Positions 16,622-23,355 of a stretch of 29,114 nt of DNA are shown in pieces (within the stretch, counting starts at the first letter, position 1; each line of letters starts with the position of its first letter). A program made the translations under genes and the position numbers. The notes under the pieces are model-generated. The model was not told the origin of the DNA. It did not search any database and saw only the letters and a list, made by a program, of their open reading frames with translations. This DNA comes from a virus: IMG/VR virus record IMGVR_UViG_3300042351_000642, positions 1 through 29,114 of that record. One strand, 5' to 3'.

Positions 16622-17157
16622 GCATCATTCCTAAATCGAAGCCACAAGCAAAGGCGCAGGAAATCACCAAGTTGATTCCGAAGGACATCGCAGAAAAATA
16701 TGCCGTTGTCCTTGTTGGTGTGCGCGGCTACTATCTCGACAGCATGGGAGCAGTTGGCAAGAATGACCGAGGGATTTACGATGACGCTATGTTTTTGGTA
16801 ACGCCCGACACATTCGCGAGCTTTAACGCTAACACCGACCCAAGTGTTTTCCGCAGGGGAATTTCAGTGCTGAAAAAAGGCGTGCATCTTTACCGCAAGG
16901 GCAAGCACAAGATCAACTCACCGAACGGCTACGCAGCTTTCCGACCAGCAACGAAGGATGAAGGCTTGCCAGTTACGCGAGACGGTCAAGGCGATAGCAT
17001 AGGCTACGCCATAAACATCCACAAAGGCAGCAACACGGGCACAAGCTCTCTCGGCTGTCAAACTATCCCGCCTGCGCAATGGGAGGCATTTAGAGCCATT
17101 ACATACGCAGCAATGGACAAGGCAGGGCAGAAAGTAATCCCTTACGTCTTAACCTAA
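16618..17157 (+). CDS. L,D-transpeptidase-fold protein, candidate endolysin
   Basis: 179 residues. The C-terminal part has YAINIHKGSNTGTSSLGCQT (130-149): His135 and Cys147 in an H...S.GC arrangement, the catalytic signature of the YkuD/L,D-transpeptidase superfamily. N-terminal RGYYLDSMGAVGKNDRGIYD fits a substrate-binding start, and LKKGVHLYRKGKHKI is an internal strand pair. Such folds cut or form peptide bonds in peptidoglycan. It follows a holin candidate in a coupled lysis cassette, and I see no other muralytic gene in the window, so it is the best endolysin candidate. No signal peptide, so export would need the holin. Confidence 0.55.
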   Translation: MSIIPKSKPQAKAQEITKLIPKDIAEKYAVVLVGVRGYYLDSMGAVGKNDRGIYDDAMFLVTPDTFASFNANTDPSVFRRGISVLKKGVHLYRKGKHKINSPNGYAAFRPATKDEGLPVTRDGQGDSIGYAINIHKGSNTGTSSLGCQTIPPAQWEAFRAITYAAMDKAGQKVIPYVLT

Positions 17158-17159
17158 AT

Positions 17160-17954
17160 ATGAAAACTACAAACAGGCTCATTCTGGTTCTAAGCGATCT
17201 CCACGTGGGGTCAACCGTGGGCTTGTGGCCGGCGGATTTTATCTCCAACGAAGGTAATCCCATCGGGCAGAATAATTTCCAGAAATGGCTGTGGAAGTGC
17301 TGGATCGACATGAACGGCTGGGTGGCGAAAATCACCGATGGTCATCCCTACGATATTGTAATCAATGGCGATATTGTGGACGGCATCCACCACAAAACGC
17401 TACAGGTCATGACGCCCGACCTCGGCGACCAAGTCACCGCAGTGAAACAGATTCTCGGCGCCCTCATGGAACGCTCATCGACAATCCACATCATCAAAGG
17501 CACGGAGAGCCACACGCTCAATCAGGAGATCGCGGTAGGACGCGCGCTCGGTGCCAGCAAAAACAAATCCAACGGGCAACACGCATGGGACGTTCTGGAT
17601 CTGGAGATGAACACCAAGCTCTACAACTTCGCTCACCACATCTCAGCCACAGCTCGGACATATCTTGAGGCATCGGCGCACAGCATCATGCTAGGCAATT
17701 TAACCCACGCACGGGCACGTGCTAAAAAGCGAGTTCCAGACGTGATGATCCGCGCTCACCGTCATCGACATGGGATCTGGCAGGACGGCAATCAGATCAG
17801 CGCAATCACCGGTGCATGGCAGGGGCTGACTCGCTACGGCTTCAAGGTCGTGCCAGACGCGATCCCGCAGCCGTCAGCAATCATTTTCGACGCTCGGAAT
17901 CAAGACAGAACCGAGCTGCCGATTGTTCACTCCAGAGTTTATACCGCAGATTGA
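17160..17954 (+). CDS. Calcineurin-like metallophosphoesterase
   Basis: 264 residues. Metal motifs in order: DLHVG (Asp13, His15), INGDIVDG (Asp71), KGTESH (114-118, in place of the usual GNHD/E), FAHH (159-160) and RAHRHRHG (His200, His202, the 'GHxH' site). Together these give a nearly complete two-metal phosphoesterase. The GTExH form is seen in a phage branch of the superfamily. Substrate unknown: nucleic acid ends or a nucleotide signal are options. It sits between the endolysin candidate and a winged-helix gene at the end of the late block, so it is probably made late. Confidence 0.75.
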   Translation: MKTTNRLILVLSDLHVGSTVGLWPADFISNEGNPIGQNNFQKWLWKCWIDMNGWVAKITDGHPYDIVINGDIVDGIHHKTLQVMTPDLGDQVTAVKQILGALMERSSTIHIIKGTESHTLNQEIAVGRALGASKNKSNGQHAWDVLDLEMNTKLYNFAHHISATARTYLEASAHSIMLGNLTHARARAKKRVPDVMIRAHRHRHGIWQDGNQISAITGAWQGLTRYGFKVVPDAIPQPSAIIFDARNQDRTELPIVHSRVYTAD

Positions 17955-17955
17955 T

Positions 17956-18192
17956 ATGAAAAGAATTGGAAACGCTGAAAAGCTCATGGCGCAGATGGGC
18001 GAACTGATGACAACCAAGATCAGACCCGATGAATTTACCTCGGAGGAGTTTTGCGCGAAATACAAAATGAACCCGAGAACAGCTCAGAATTTTTTGTCCA
18101 AGCAGGTCAAAAATGGAATCCTGAAAATGCGCAAAATCAGCCACAAGGGGAAGTCTGCAAACGCTTACTCGGACGCTACTGGCAAAGCGTGA
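17956..18192 (+). CDS. Small winged-helix DNA-binding protein
   Basis: 78 residues from ATG 17956, one base after the phosphoesterase stop; an upstream in-frame ATG at 17923 lies inside that gene. EFTSEEFCAKYKMNPRTAQNFLSK reads as helix-turn-helix followed by VKNGILKMRKISHKG, the wing with basic residues. Last gene before the terminator and close to the repeat cluster at 18453-18493, so it could bind there; this is an inference from proximity only. Confidence 0.55.
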   Translation: MKRIGNAEKLMAQMGELMTTKIRPDEFTSEEFCAKYKMNPRTAQNFLSKQVKNGILKMRKISHKGKSANAYSDATGKA

Positions 18193-18284
18193 TTATGCCT
18201 TGACTCCGCGCCCGATTGCGCTAGGTTTTCCCGCGACAGTGCTAGTTGCGCGACTCTTGCGAAGCGAACCAGACTTAGCCATTC

Positions 18285-18317
18285 AACCCCGCTAGCACCC
18301 ACTGGCGGGGTTTTTTC
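18285..18317 (+). terminator. Intrinsic terminator of the late operon
   Basis: AACCCCGC (18285-18292) pairs with GCGGGGTT (18305-18312); one further G-T and one A-T pair can close the loop. The stem runs straight into TTTTTT (18311-18316). A standard rho-independent terminator on the + strand; the - strand lacks a U-tract. Confidence 0.9.
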
Positions 18318-18337
18318 TATCAGTTTTGTGAAAAAAT

Positions 18338-18374
18338 ATCCCCCAAGTGTGCATCGTCGAGAGGCATGGGGGAT
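18338..18374. repeat. Inverted repeat downstream of the terminator
   Basis: ATCCCCCA (18338-18345) and TGGGGGAT (18367-18374) are perfect inverted copies separated by 21 bases. No T-tract follows. It could be an operator or a second RNA hairpin protecting or attenuating read-through. Confidence 0.5.
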
Positions 18375-18452
18375 CTGCTGTGAGGAGAATACCAGTCAGC
18401 GAGCGATTGTCAACTCACGCTTTACCGGTGTCATCGGACGTAAATCGCGCGC

Positions 18453-18493
18453 ATTTCCCGCAGATTTCCCGATCGGGAAGTGCAGATTTCCCG
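18453..18493. promoter_or_regulatory. Phased ATTTCCCG repeats with a palindrome, operator candidate
   Basis: ATTTCCCG occurs at 18453, 18464 and 18486. The spacing of 11 and 22 bases puts all copies on one face of the helix. CAGATTTCCCG is repeated exactly at 18461-18471 and 18483-18493. Between them an inverted copy completes the perfect 14-base palindrome TTCCCGATCGGGAA (18466-18479). The cluster ends about 60 bases upstream of the promoter -35, a usual place for a regulator. The binding protein is unknown. Confidence 0.7.
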
Positions 18494-18554
18494 CTCTGAA
18501 ACCCTTGTAGAATAAGGGAAAATGAAAAATCTGAAAAATAATTGCGATTTATGC

Positions 18555-18584
18555 TTTACACTTTGCAAGGTTTTCGACTATTCT
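18555..18584 (+). promoter_or_regulatory. Promoter P1 for the recombination block
   Basis: -35 TTTACA (18555-18560), 18-base spacer containing TTTGCAAGG, -10 TATTCT (18579-18584), then GCGCGTCAC at 18587. GCTTTACA and TTTGCAAGG recur at the same spacing in the promoter before 27096. Transcription would start near 18591, giving a short leader to ATG 18610. Confidence 0.65.
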
Positions 18585-18609
18585 TTGCGCGTCACCCGAC
18601 ACCAACGAT

Positions 18610-18777
18610 ATGAAAACTACTACTCTACTATTCAAAAACAACAACGGAACTTGGTCACTCGCTTCATTCAAAGGCGATACGATTCCATCGCTGGCATTCA
18701 AATCTGCAACTCAAGCCAAAACATACGCTCTCAAAAATGGATGGGCAGTAGTTCGTGACAAAAACTGTGACGCATAA
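18610..18777 (+). CDS. 55-residue unknown protein, first gene of the P1 operon
   Basis: Short gene directly under promoter P1. Sequence begins MKTTTLLFKNNNGTWSLA and ends GWAVVRDKNCDA. One small alpha/beta unit (SATQAKTYALKNGWAVV) with no membrane segment. First position after an early-type promoter makes a regulatory or host-takeover role plausible, but there is no sequence evidence for one. Leader CACCAACGAT, no Shine-Dalgarno. Confidence 0.55.
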   Translation: MKTTTLLFKNNNGTWSLASFKGDTIPSLAFKSATQAKTYALKNGWAVVRDKNCDA

Positions 18778-18794
18778 CCAACACAAGAAAACGC

Positions 18795-19034
18795 ATGAAC
18801 CTGCTACACTACCAGAAAACCGAGAACCCGAACGTCATAACCGTGGACGCAAAGACCAAGGAGGTGACAATCAAGAAACTGACTGGCACTTACTACCGCA
18901 TTGTGGCTCCATACAACGACAGAGCGCACTGGGTCATCACATGCAGCGAAATGCACCGTGACCGCTTTGCCAGTGCCGACGACTCAACCATGGTTATTTC
19001 AGCAAATCTCAGAAACCAACTTCTTTCTCTATGA
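18795..19034 (+). CDS. 79-residue unknown protein
   Basis: Not recognised. Beta-rich N-terminal half (NVITVDAKTKEVTIKKL) followed by YYRIVAPYNDRAHWVITCSE and a polar C terminus. No membrane helix. Lies 17 bases after the previous gene and overlaps the next by ATGA. Leader AACACAAGAAAACGC lacks a clear Shine-Dalgarno. Confidence 0.6.
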   Translation: MNLLHYQKTENPNVITVDAKTKEVTIKKLTGTYYRIVAPYNDRAHWVITCSEMHRDRFASADDSTMVISANLRNQLLSL

Positions 19035-19222
19035 TACCAAAAAACAAAAGAGGCGCGGTCACAATCGCGCTCGGACACGAAGGGCTTGCACAGCTACGCG
19101 CTGCTGCCAAGCTATGCAAAACCAAGCCAGCCAGCGTTGCCAAAGCACTGATTTTTTCAGGCATTGACAAAGTTCTGACTGGCGAACTCAAAATCCAAAC
19201 CAAACCAACACTGACAAAATGA
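19031..19222 (+). CDS. Small ribbon-helix-helix-like protein
   Basis: 63 residues. RGAVTIALGHEGLAQLRAAA followed by KPASVAKALIFSGIDKVL has the strand-helix-helix order and hydrophobic spacing of ribbon-helix-helix regulators (V-T-I strand, then 'PASVAK' turn). Basic N terminus. Coupled by ATGA to both neighbours. Possible repressor of the P1 block; target unknown. Confidence 0.5.
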   Translation: MIPKNKRGAVTIALGHEGLAQLRAAAKLCKTKPASVAKALIFSGIDKVLTGELKIQTKPTLTK

Positions 19223-19596
19223 GCAATCAACTACACAAAATCAACATTGATCTGATGAAGATCACGGGCGCAAGCAAAATCAAAGCCAAGGACGGTAAAG
19301 AATACCTTGCAATTGACCTAACCCAGAGCGGCGTTTTTGTCGGTCAAAAAGGCGGCGTTTATCTCAGCCTTGACATGCGCGAAAATCGTGATGGCGAAGA
19401 TCAATATGGTAATAGCCACATGGTCACAATCTCACCGACAAAAGAGCAACGTGCAGCCAAGGAGCGCACACCGATTGTTGGTAATGCCAAGACGCTGACA
19501 TTCGGCAGCACCTCGGCACCTAGCGCAGCACCACGGCAAACGGCGCAAAAAGACGCAAGCTGGATCGAAGATGATAGTCAAGACGTGCCATTCTGA
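19219..19596 (+). CDS. SSB-like single-stranded DNA-binding protein
   Basis: 125 residues. Residues 1-90 are beta-rich with KAKDGKEYLAIDLTQSGVF, then GGVYLSLDMRENRDGEDQYG and a VTISPTKEQRAAKERTP segment, a pattern of small OB-fold proteins in phages of Bacteroidota-like hosts. The tail after about residue 95 is Ser/Ala-rich and ends DDSQDVPF, the acidic-hydrophobic tip by which SSB proteins recruit partners (E. coli SSB ends DDDIPF). Next to RecT and an exonuclease, so it probably coats ssDNA in recombination or replication. No primary similarity to E. coli SSB is evident. Confidence 0.6.
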   Translation: MSNQLHKINIDLMKITGASKIKAKDGKEYLAIDLTQSGVFVGQKGGVYLSLDMRENRDGEDQYGNSHMVTISPTKEQRAAKERTPIVGNAKTLTFGSTSAPSAAPRQTAQKDASWIEDDSQDVPF

Positions 19597-19599
19597 CCT

Positions 19600-19701
19600 A
19601 TGAACGACAACCCACCAATACTAGGCATCATCGCCCTTTACGCCTTCGGAGTCGCTACCGGCTTCGGAATCGCCGCACTTTTTTACGCATTCGCATTCTA
19701 A
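19600..19701 (+). CDS. 33-residue single-helix membrane peptide
   Basis: MNDNPPILG followed by a hydrophobic helix of about 24 residues (IIALYAFGVATGFGIAALFY) ending AFAF. It begins 3 bases after the SSB-like gene's stop and ends 5 bases before RecT, so it is inside the recombination operon. GxxxG-like spacing (GVATGFGIA) suggests helix packing or oligomerisation. No Shine-Dalgarno; leader TTCTGACCT. Function unknown. Confidence 0.5.
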   Translation: MNDNPPILGIIALYAFGVATGFGIAALFYAFAF

Positions 19702-19706
19702 CTACC

Positions 19707-20477
19707 ATGACAACAGAAAATACACAAATTGCCAAGCCTCGGACACTCAAAGGATTACTCTCCGAGGATAACGTCAAAAACCAGTTCGCGCTGGCATTGC
19801 CAAAGCACCTGAGCGCAGACCGCTTCGCTCGCGTTGCAATCACCGCGCTGACACGCACGCCGAAGTTGCAGGAATGCACGCCTGAAAGCTTTATGCGTTG
19901 CTTGCTTGATCTTTCCGCGCTCGGAATCGAACCAGACGGTCGCCGCGCGCATCTGATCCCCTACGGCAAGGAATGCACTCTCATTCTCGACTACAAAGGC
20001 ATTGCCGAACTGGTCATGCGCAGCGGGACGGTCACGAGCATCCATGCCGACAAGGTGTGCGAGCAAGATCAATTCGTCGTCAATCGCGGCAAGATCGAAC
20101 AGCATGTCGTTGACTACAAAGGAGCGCGAGGCAATGCCTACGCTTTCTATGTCATCGTGACATTCAAAGACGGATCGGAAAAGTGCGAGGTAATGACGCG
20201 GGATGAGGTCGAATGCATCCGCAAGCGATCCCGCGCCGGTCAGTCTGGACCGTGGGTGTCAGACTTCGACGAGATGGCAAAAAAGACAGTATTTCGCCGC
20301 GCATCAAAATGGCTCCCGCTCTCGCCTGAGATCCAAGACGCGATCCGCACCGATGAAGATCGTGAGTTTGCACAAGCTCGCAACGTCACTCCGACCGTGC
20401 GCACGGAAGCAATCAATCCGTTCGCGCCAATGCTGCCAGCGATCGAAGCCACGACCGAGGAAGGAGGTGAGGCATGA
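19707..20477 (+). CDS. recT: RecT-family single-strand annealing protein
   Basis: 256 residues. Anneals complementary single strands during phage recombination, working with a 5'-3' exonuclease. Family hallmarks are RVAITALTRTPKLQECTPES (about 42-61), LSALGIEPDGRRAHLIPYG, CTLILDYKGIAELVMRSG, FYVIVTFKDGSEKCEVMTRDEV and the DFDEMAKKTVFRRASKWLP helix near 190-208. Length is usual for RecT. Pro-rich acidic tail. The YqaJ-type exonuclease lies three genes downstream. Strong assignment. Confidence 0.92.
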   Translation: MTTENTQIAKPRTLKGLLSEDNVKNQFALALPKHLSADRFARVAITALTRTPKLQECTPESFMRCLLDLSALGIEPDGRRAHLIPYGKECTLILDYKGIAELVMRSGTVTSIHADKVCEQDQFVVNRGKIEQHVVDYKGARGNAYAFYVIVTFKDGSEKCEVMTRDEVECIRKRSRAGQSGPWVSDFDEMAKKTVFRRASKWLPLSPEIQDAIRTDEDREFAQARNVTPTVRTEAINPFAPMLPAIEATTEEGGEA

Positions 20478-20650
20478 AAATTACAATTACAGCAGAAGGT
20501 TTTTACGGCAAAGTAACTGGAGAGTTTGATTTGACAAATTACGATCAAAACACCAGATCACTTGCTGACAGTTGCATCAAAGACGTACTAAATGCGGCAG
20601 GCATTGAAAATGATACTGAGGATGAAGAAGAAAGTGAGGTGACAGCGTGA
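20474..20650 (+). CDS. 58-residue acidic unknown protein
   Basis: Starts at the ATGA overlap with recT, behind a strong Shine-Dalgarno (GGAGGTGAG). A short beta start (MKITITAEGFYGKVTGEFD), a helix with SLADSCIKDVLNAAGI, and a highly acidic tail (NDTEDEEESE). Sits between the annealase and exonuclease genes, so an accessory or partner protein is possible; nothing more can be said. Confidence 0.55.
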   Translation: MKITITAEGFYGKVTGEFDLTNYDQNTRSLADSCIKDVLNAAGIENDTEDEEESEVTA

Positions 20651-20853
20651 TCGAGATTGACGATGGCGGCTTGGCGTTTCCGTCAGAATATTACGCTGAA
20701 CAAGGAATGACTCTGCGCGACTACTTCGCGGCGGCGGCTTTTCAGGGATTGCTGATAAATGGACATCACAAAAACGTCAGGTATTCTTTCATCGCCGAAG
20801 ATGCTTACAAGCTCGCAGACGCAATGATCGAAGCCAGAAAGGGGGATGCATGA
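20647..20853 (+). CDS. Small phage protein with 'MTLRDYFAA' motif, GTG start
   Basis: 68 residues. The GTG at 20647 overlaps the preceding stop (GTGA), and GAAAGTGAGGTGAC upstream contains a weak Shine-Dalgarno. GMTLRDYFAAAAFQGLL and AEDAYKLADAMIEARK are the two conserved blocks of a widespread small phage/prophage family of unknown function, usually near recombination or early genes. ATGA overlap with the exonuclease gene. Confidence 0.6.
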   Translation: MIEIDDGGLAFPSEYYAEQGMTLRDYFAAAAFQGLLINGHHKNVRYSFIAEDAYKLADAMIEARKGDA

Positions 20854-21476
20854 ACTACCACATCGTCAACCTCGACCAAGGCACTGAGGAGTGGCTCAAC
20901 GCTCGCAAGGGCAAATTGACGGCATCGCAGGCGGCAGGTATCATCACGCCGACAGGCAAGCTCGCAGCGGCATCGAAGGGACTCATGCGCAAGCTGGCGC
21001 GGGAATGCCTGCTGGACGATCCTCACGCCTTCGCCGGCAACGCAGCGACACAGTGGGGGCATGACCATGAGCCTATCGCTCGCTTGCTCTTTGAGGAGAT
21101 CACCGGTCACGCAGTCGATACCGTGGGCATGTTGCAATCTACTTTGCACCCATGCTTGGCTTGCTCGCCTGACGGGCTTTTCATGATCGACGAAGTTGTT
21201 CACGGGCTGGAGATCAAGTGTCCGAGCGTGGACACGCATGTCGACTACTTGCTCGACGGTGAGCTACCCGCCAAGTATCTCCCGCAGGTTCACTTCTCGA
21301 TGGCAATCACGGGTATCAAGACGTGGTATTTCATGTCGTTCTTCCCGGGGCTTCGACCGCTGATCCTGCCAGTGTATTGGGACGAATACACTGACAAAAT
21401 CAAGCTCGCCGCGCTCACATTCGCATCGGAATACGAGCAAGAAATGCCGAGAATCCTTAACGCGATCAGATTGTAA
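20850..21476 (+). CDS. YqaJ-type viral recombinase exonuclease (PD-(D/E)XK)
   Basis: 208 residues. Resects one strand of duplex ends to feed RecT. Motifs: QGTEEWLNARKGKLTAS (10-25), GHDHEP (70-75, Glu74), LACSPDGL (103-110, Asp108), GLEIKCPS (119-126, Glu121 and Lys123, the E-x-K of the active site) and YLPQVHFSMAITG (143-155, Gln146). All core catalytic positions are intact. Length is typical of the family. GGGGGATGC just before the ATG gives a Shine-Dalgarno. Confidence 0.92.
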   Translation: MNYHIVNLDQGTEEWLNARKGKLTASQAAGIITPTGKLAAASKGLMRKLARECLLDDPHAFAGNAATQWGHDHEPIARLLFEEITGHAVDTVGMLQSTLHPCLACSPDGLFMIDEVVHGLEIKCPSVDTHVDYLLDGELPAKYLPQVHFSMAITGIKTWYFMSFFPGLRPLILPVYWDEYTDKIKLAALTFASEYEQEMPRILNAIRL

Positions 21477-21661
21477 TGGGTGAAACGGAGACACTTGAGA
21501 AACTCCGCCAATGGTGGCAGGCTGCTCCAAAAGAGGAACGGCTTGCCATCAAAATCACCGCGGCGGCGGTAACAATCAACGACGAACGGGACAGGGACAT
21601 CGTGCAGCGGAGAATCGACGCGCACTGGAGGAGATTCATCAAAAAAGACTATACGAAATGA
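21476..21661 (+). CDS. 61-residue unknown helical protein
   Basis: Starts in a TAATG overlap with the exonuclease. Charged and helical: ETLEKLRQWWQAAPKEERLA, then INDERDRDIVQRRIDAHWRR. No motif recognised. Ends in an ATGA overlap with a zinc-ribbon gene. Possibly a DNA- or partner-binding accessory of the recombination set, from context only. Confidence 0.55.
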   Translation: MGETETLEKLRQWWQAAPKEERLAIKITAAAVTINDERDRDIVQRRIDAHWRRFIKKDYTK

Positions 21662-21864
21662 AGCGACAATTCGACATGCAGAGCATCCCAATTATCAAAG
21701 ACGCGCACTCACCAGACGGGCAAGCATTTTATGCACCTCCGAGCTTTGCGGATCTGCCAGACTGTCCCGTTTGCAAATACGGAACACCGATGGAGCGCAA
21801 CGGCAGGCTGGTCTGCATCGACTGCGGAGCCACAGTTGGATCAACAGACAAACAAACAAAATGA
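21658..21864 (+). CDS. Small zinc-ribbon protein
   Basis: 68 residues from the ATGA-overlap start. CPVCKYG (Cys36, Cys39) and CIDCGATV (Cys53, Cys56) make a four-cysteine zinc ribbon with a GRLVC strand before the second knuckle. The N-terminal 35 residues are unstructured in appearance. Similar ribbons bind DNA or proteins. Coupled by ATGA to the following winged-helix gene. Confidence 0.6.
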   Translation: MKRQFDMQSIPIIKDAHSPDGQAFYAPPSFADLPDCPVCKYGTPMERNGRLVCIDCGATVGSTDKQTK

Positions 21865-22061
21865 AACAAGCACTAACATACGAAGAAAAAAGAATTCTGC
21901 GCGATCTGAGCGCGGGGCAGTCCACAGTGGACGCGATAGCATTGCGATTCGGGCAGACGGCAAGCACGGTCCAGAAAATAATGGATCGGCTGGAGAAGCA
22001 ACGCATGGTGGCATCAAAAACAATCAGGAACGGGAAATTTACAGTCTATGAACTACGATAA
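21861..22061 (+). CDS. Small winged-helix DNA-binding protein
   Basis: 66 residues. EEKRILRDLSAGQSTVDAIA, then RFGQTASTVQKIMDRLEKQR (recognition helix) and TIRNGKFTVYEL (wing) follow the classical winged-helix order. It overlaps the RuvC-like gene by 14 bases. Likely a transcriptional regulator of the phage; target unknown. Confidence 0.6.
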   Translation: MKQALTYEEKRILRDLSAGQSTVDAIALRFGQTASTVQKIMDRLEKQRMVASKTIRNGKFTVYELR

Positions 22062-22557
22062 ATTAGACATAATCATCGGCATTGATAACGGCATCAGCGG
22101 CGCGTTGGTGGCTATCTCAACGCACCACGGGCTAGTCATCGACAAAATACTCATGCCGACACGACCCAGTGACAGAAGCAGGGAGTGTGACGCATCGGAA
22201 GTCTGCGAGTGGATCGAGCGATTTACCCGCACCGACGACATCGCCGTTGCGCTCGAAACGCCATCAAAACACTCGCCCGGCACACTTGCGCTTTGCTCGA
22301 TGTGGGACTGCTACGGAGCCATCCGCGGCATACTCGAATCATGCGGTATAAAGCACGTCAGAATCGCGCCTAGGACATGGCAGAGCGTCATACTGGGTGT
22401 CGTGCCGAAAGGCGAGACAAAAGCGTATGCAAGGGCAAAAGCGCGCGAAATATGGCCTGATGAGGATTGGCTCGCCACACCGCGCAGCAAGAAGGCTCAC
22501 GAAGGATTTATCGACGCGGCATTGATCGCGGAATTTTACAGAAGAAAACTACTATGA
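22048..22557 (+). CDS. RuvC-like Holliday junction resolvase
   Basis: 169 residues. RNase H-fold nuclease that cuts four-way junctions made in recombination and replication. IIIGIDNGISGALV (8-21) supplies Asp13, VALETP (67-72) Glu70, and AHEGFIDAALIAEF (150-163) the final acidic residues including Asp156, the pattern of phage RuvC-like enzymes. IAPRTWQSVILG fits the conserved central helix. Length matches the family. It completes an SSB/RecT/exonuclease/resolvase set. Confidence 0.82.
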   Translation: MNYDKLDIIIGIDNGISGALVAISTHHGLVIDKILMPTRPSDRSRECDASEVCEWIERFTRTDDIAVALETPSKHSPGTLALCSMWDCYGAIRGILESCGIKHVRIAPRTWQSVILGVVPKGETKAYARAKAREIWPDEDWLATPRSKKAHEGFIDAALIAEFYRRKLL

Positions 22558-23354
22558 TATTAAAGAATATGAATGAAGAAATACCACAGCAAAAAAAAAT
22601 CAAACATGAAATTTACAATGACCATTTCCAGAATTACAAACGCCACAATATACCGAAGGCGCAACTAGTAATAGCTGATATTCCTTACAATATCGGAATC
22701 AATGCTTATGGGAGCAACCCCGCATGGTATGAGGGCGGTGATAACAAGAACGGAGAAAGCGCATTGGCTGGCAAAGAGTTTTTTGATACCGACAAAGATT
22801 TTCGCATATCAGAGTTTTTGCATTTTTGCAGTCGCATGTTAAAGCCTGAGGACAAAAAAAAGACGGGAGTTGCACCCTGTATGATTGTTTTTTGCGCTTT
22901 TGACCAGCAAATGGAAATCATCGAAAAAGCTAAAGAGCATGGATTTATGAATTACATAAATCTCGTATTTGTGAAAAACTTTTCTGCACAAGTATTGAAA
23001 GCAAATATGCGAGTTGTTGGAAACTGTGAATACGGCTTGATTCTCTACCGTGACAAATTGCCAAAATTTAACAACAATGGAAAAATGATTTTTAACGCCA
23101 TGGACTGGCCACGAGATAATGAAAGTGAAAAAATTCACCCTACGCAAAAGCCAGTATTGCTCCTAAAACGTCTGATCGGACTATTTACAGATGAGGGAGA
23201 TGTTGTCATTGACCCATGCTGCGGAAGCGGATCAACAATCGTAGCCGCACATCACAGCAATCGTTCAGCCTACGGATTTGAAATTAAGAAGAATTTTCAC
23301 AAGGCGGCTGTTGAATGGCTTCAACATGAAAAAGCACAGCTAACACTTTTCTAA
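22554..23354 (+). CDS. Adenine-type DNA methyltransferase, beta-class order
   Basis: 266 residues from the ATGA-overlap start at 22554 (MILKNMNEEIP); ATG at 22569 is also possible. Catalytic motif IV is ADIPYNIG (41-48, the 'DPPY' site in DIPY form) and comes before the AdoMet site DPCCGSGST (220-228), the order of N6-adenine/N4-cytosine beta-class enzymes. HPTQKPVLLLKRLI (195-208) is also typical. No restriction enzyme gene adjoins, so it is probably an orphan enzyme protecting phage DNA or affecting expression. Clearly A+T-richer than the neighbours to its left, with many AAA/TTT codons, suggesting separate acquisition. Confidence 0.88.
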   Translation: MILKNMNEEIPQQKKIKHEIYNDHFQNYKRHNIPKAQLVIADIPYNIGINAYGSNPAWYEGGDNKNGESALAGKEFFDTDKDFRISEFLHFCSRMLKPEDKKKTGVAPCMIVFCAFDQQMEIIEKAKEHGFMNYINLVFVKNFSAQVLKANMRVVGNCEYGLILYRDKLPKFNNNGKMIFNAMDWPRDNESEKIHPTQKPVLLLKRLIGLFTDEGDVVIDPCCGSGSTIVAAHHSNRSAYGFEIKKNFHKAAVEWLQHEKAQLTLF

Positions 23355-23355
23355 C

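Larger units (their letters stand above)
18193..18609. other. Regulatory intergenic region (417 bases, no gene)
   Basis: The only non-coding stretch above 300 bases. In order it holds: an unexplained 90-base segment with a weak TTGACT box near 18200; the terminator at 18285-18317; a second hairpin at 18338-18374; the ATTTCCCG repeats at 18453-18493; a short CCCTT...AAGGG inverted repeat near 18503-18519; and a promoter at 18555-18584. No convincing coding frame on either strand. It divides the late block from the recombination/replication block. Confidence 0.75.

Noticed and set aside
18193-18284. Possible tRNA or small RNA before the terminator
   Set aside because: No cloverleaf could be drawn and the promoter-like TTGACT box has no good -10.
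18328-18510. 60-residue open frame on the + strand in the intergenic region
   Set aside because: It spans the second hairpin and the phased repeats, has no protein-like pattern and no start signal.
18522-18758. 78-residue open frame on the + strand
   Set aside because: It runs through promoter P1 and the 18610 gene in another frame; composition is not protein-like.
20474-20500. MKITITA start shared by the proteins at 2099 and 20474
   Set aside because: Similarity stops after seven residues and the proteins differ in every other way; probably chance.
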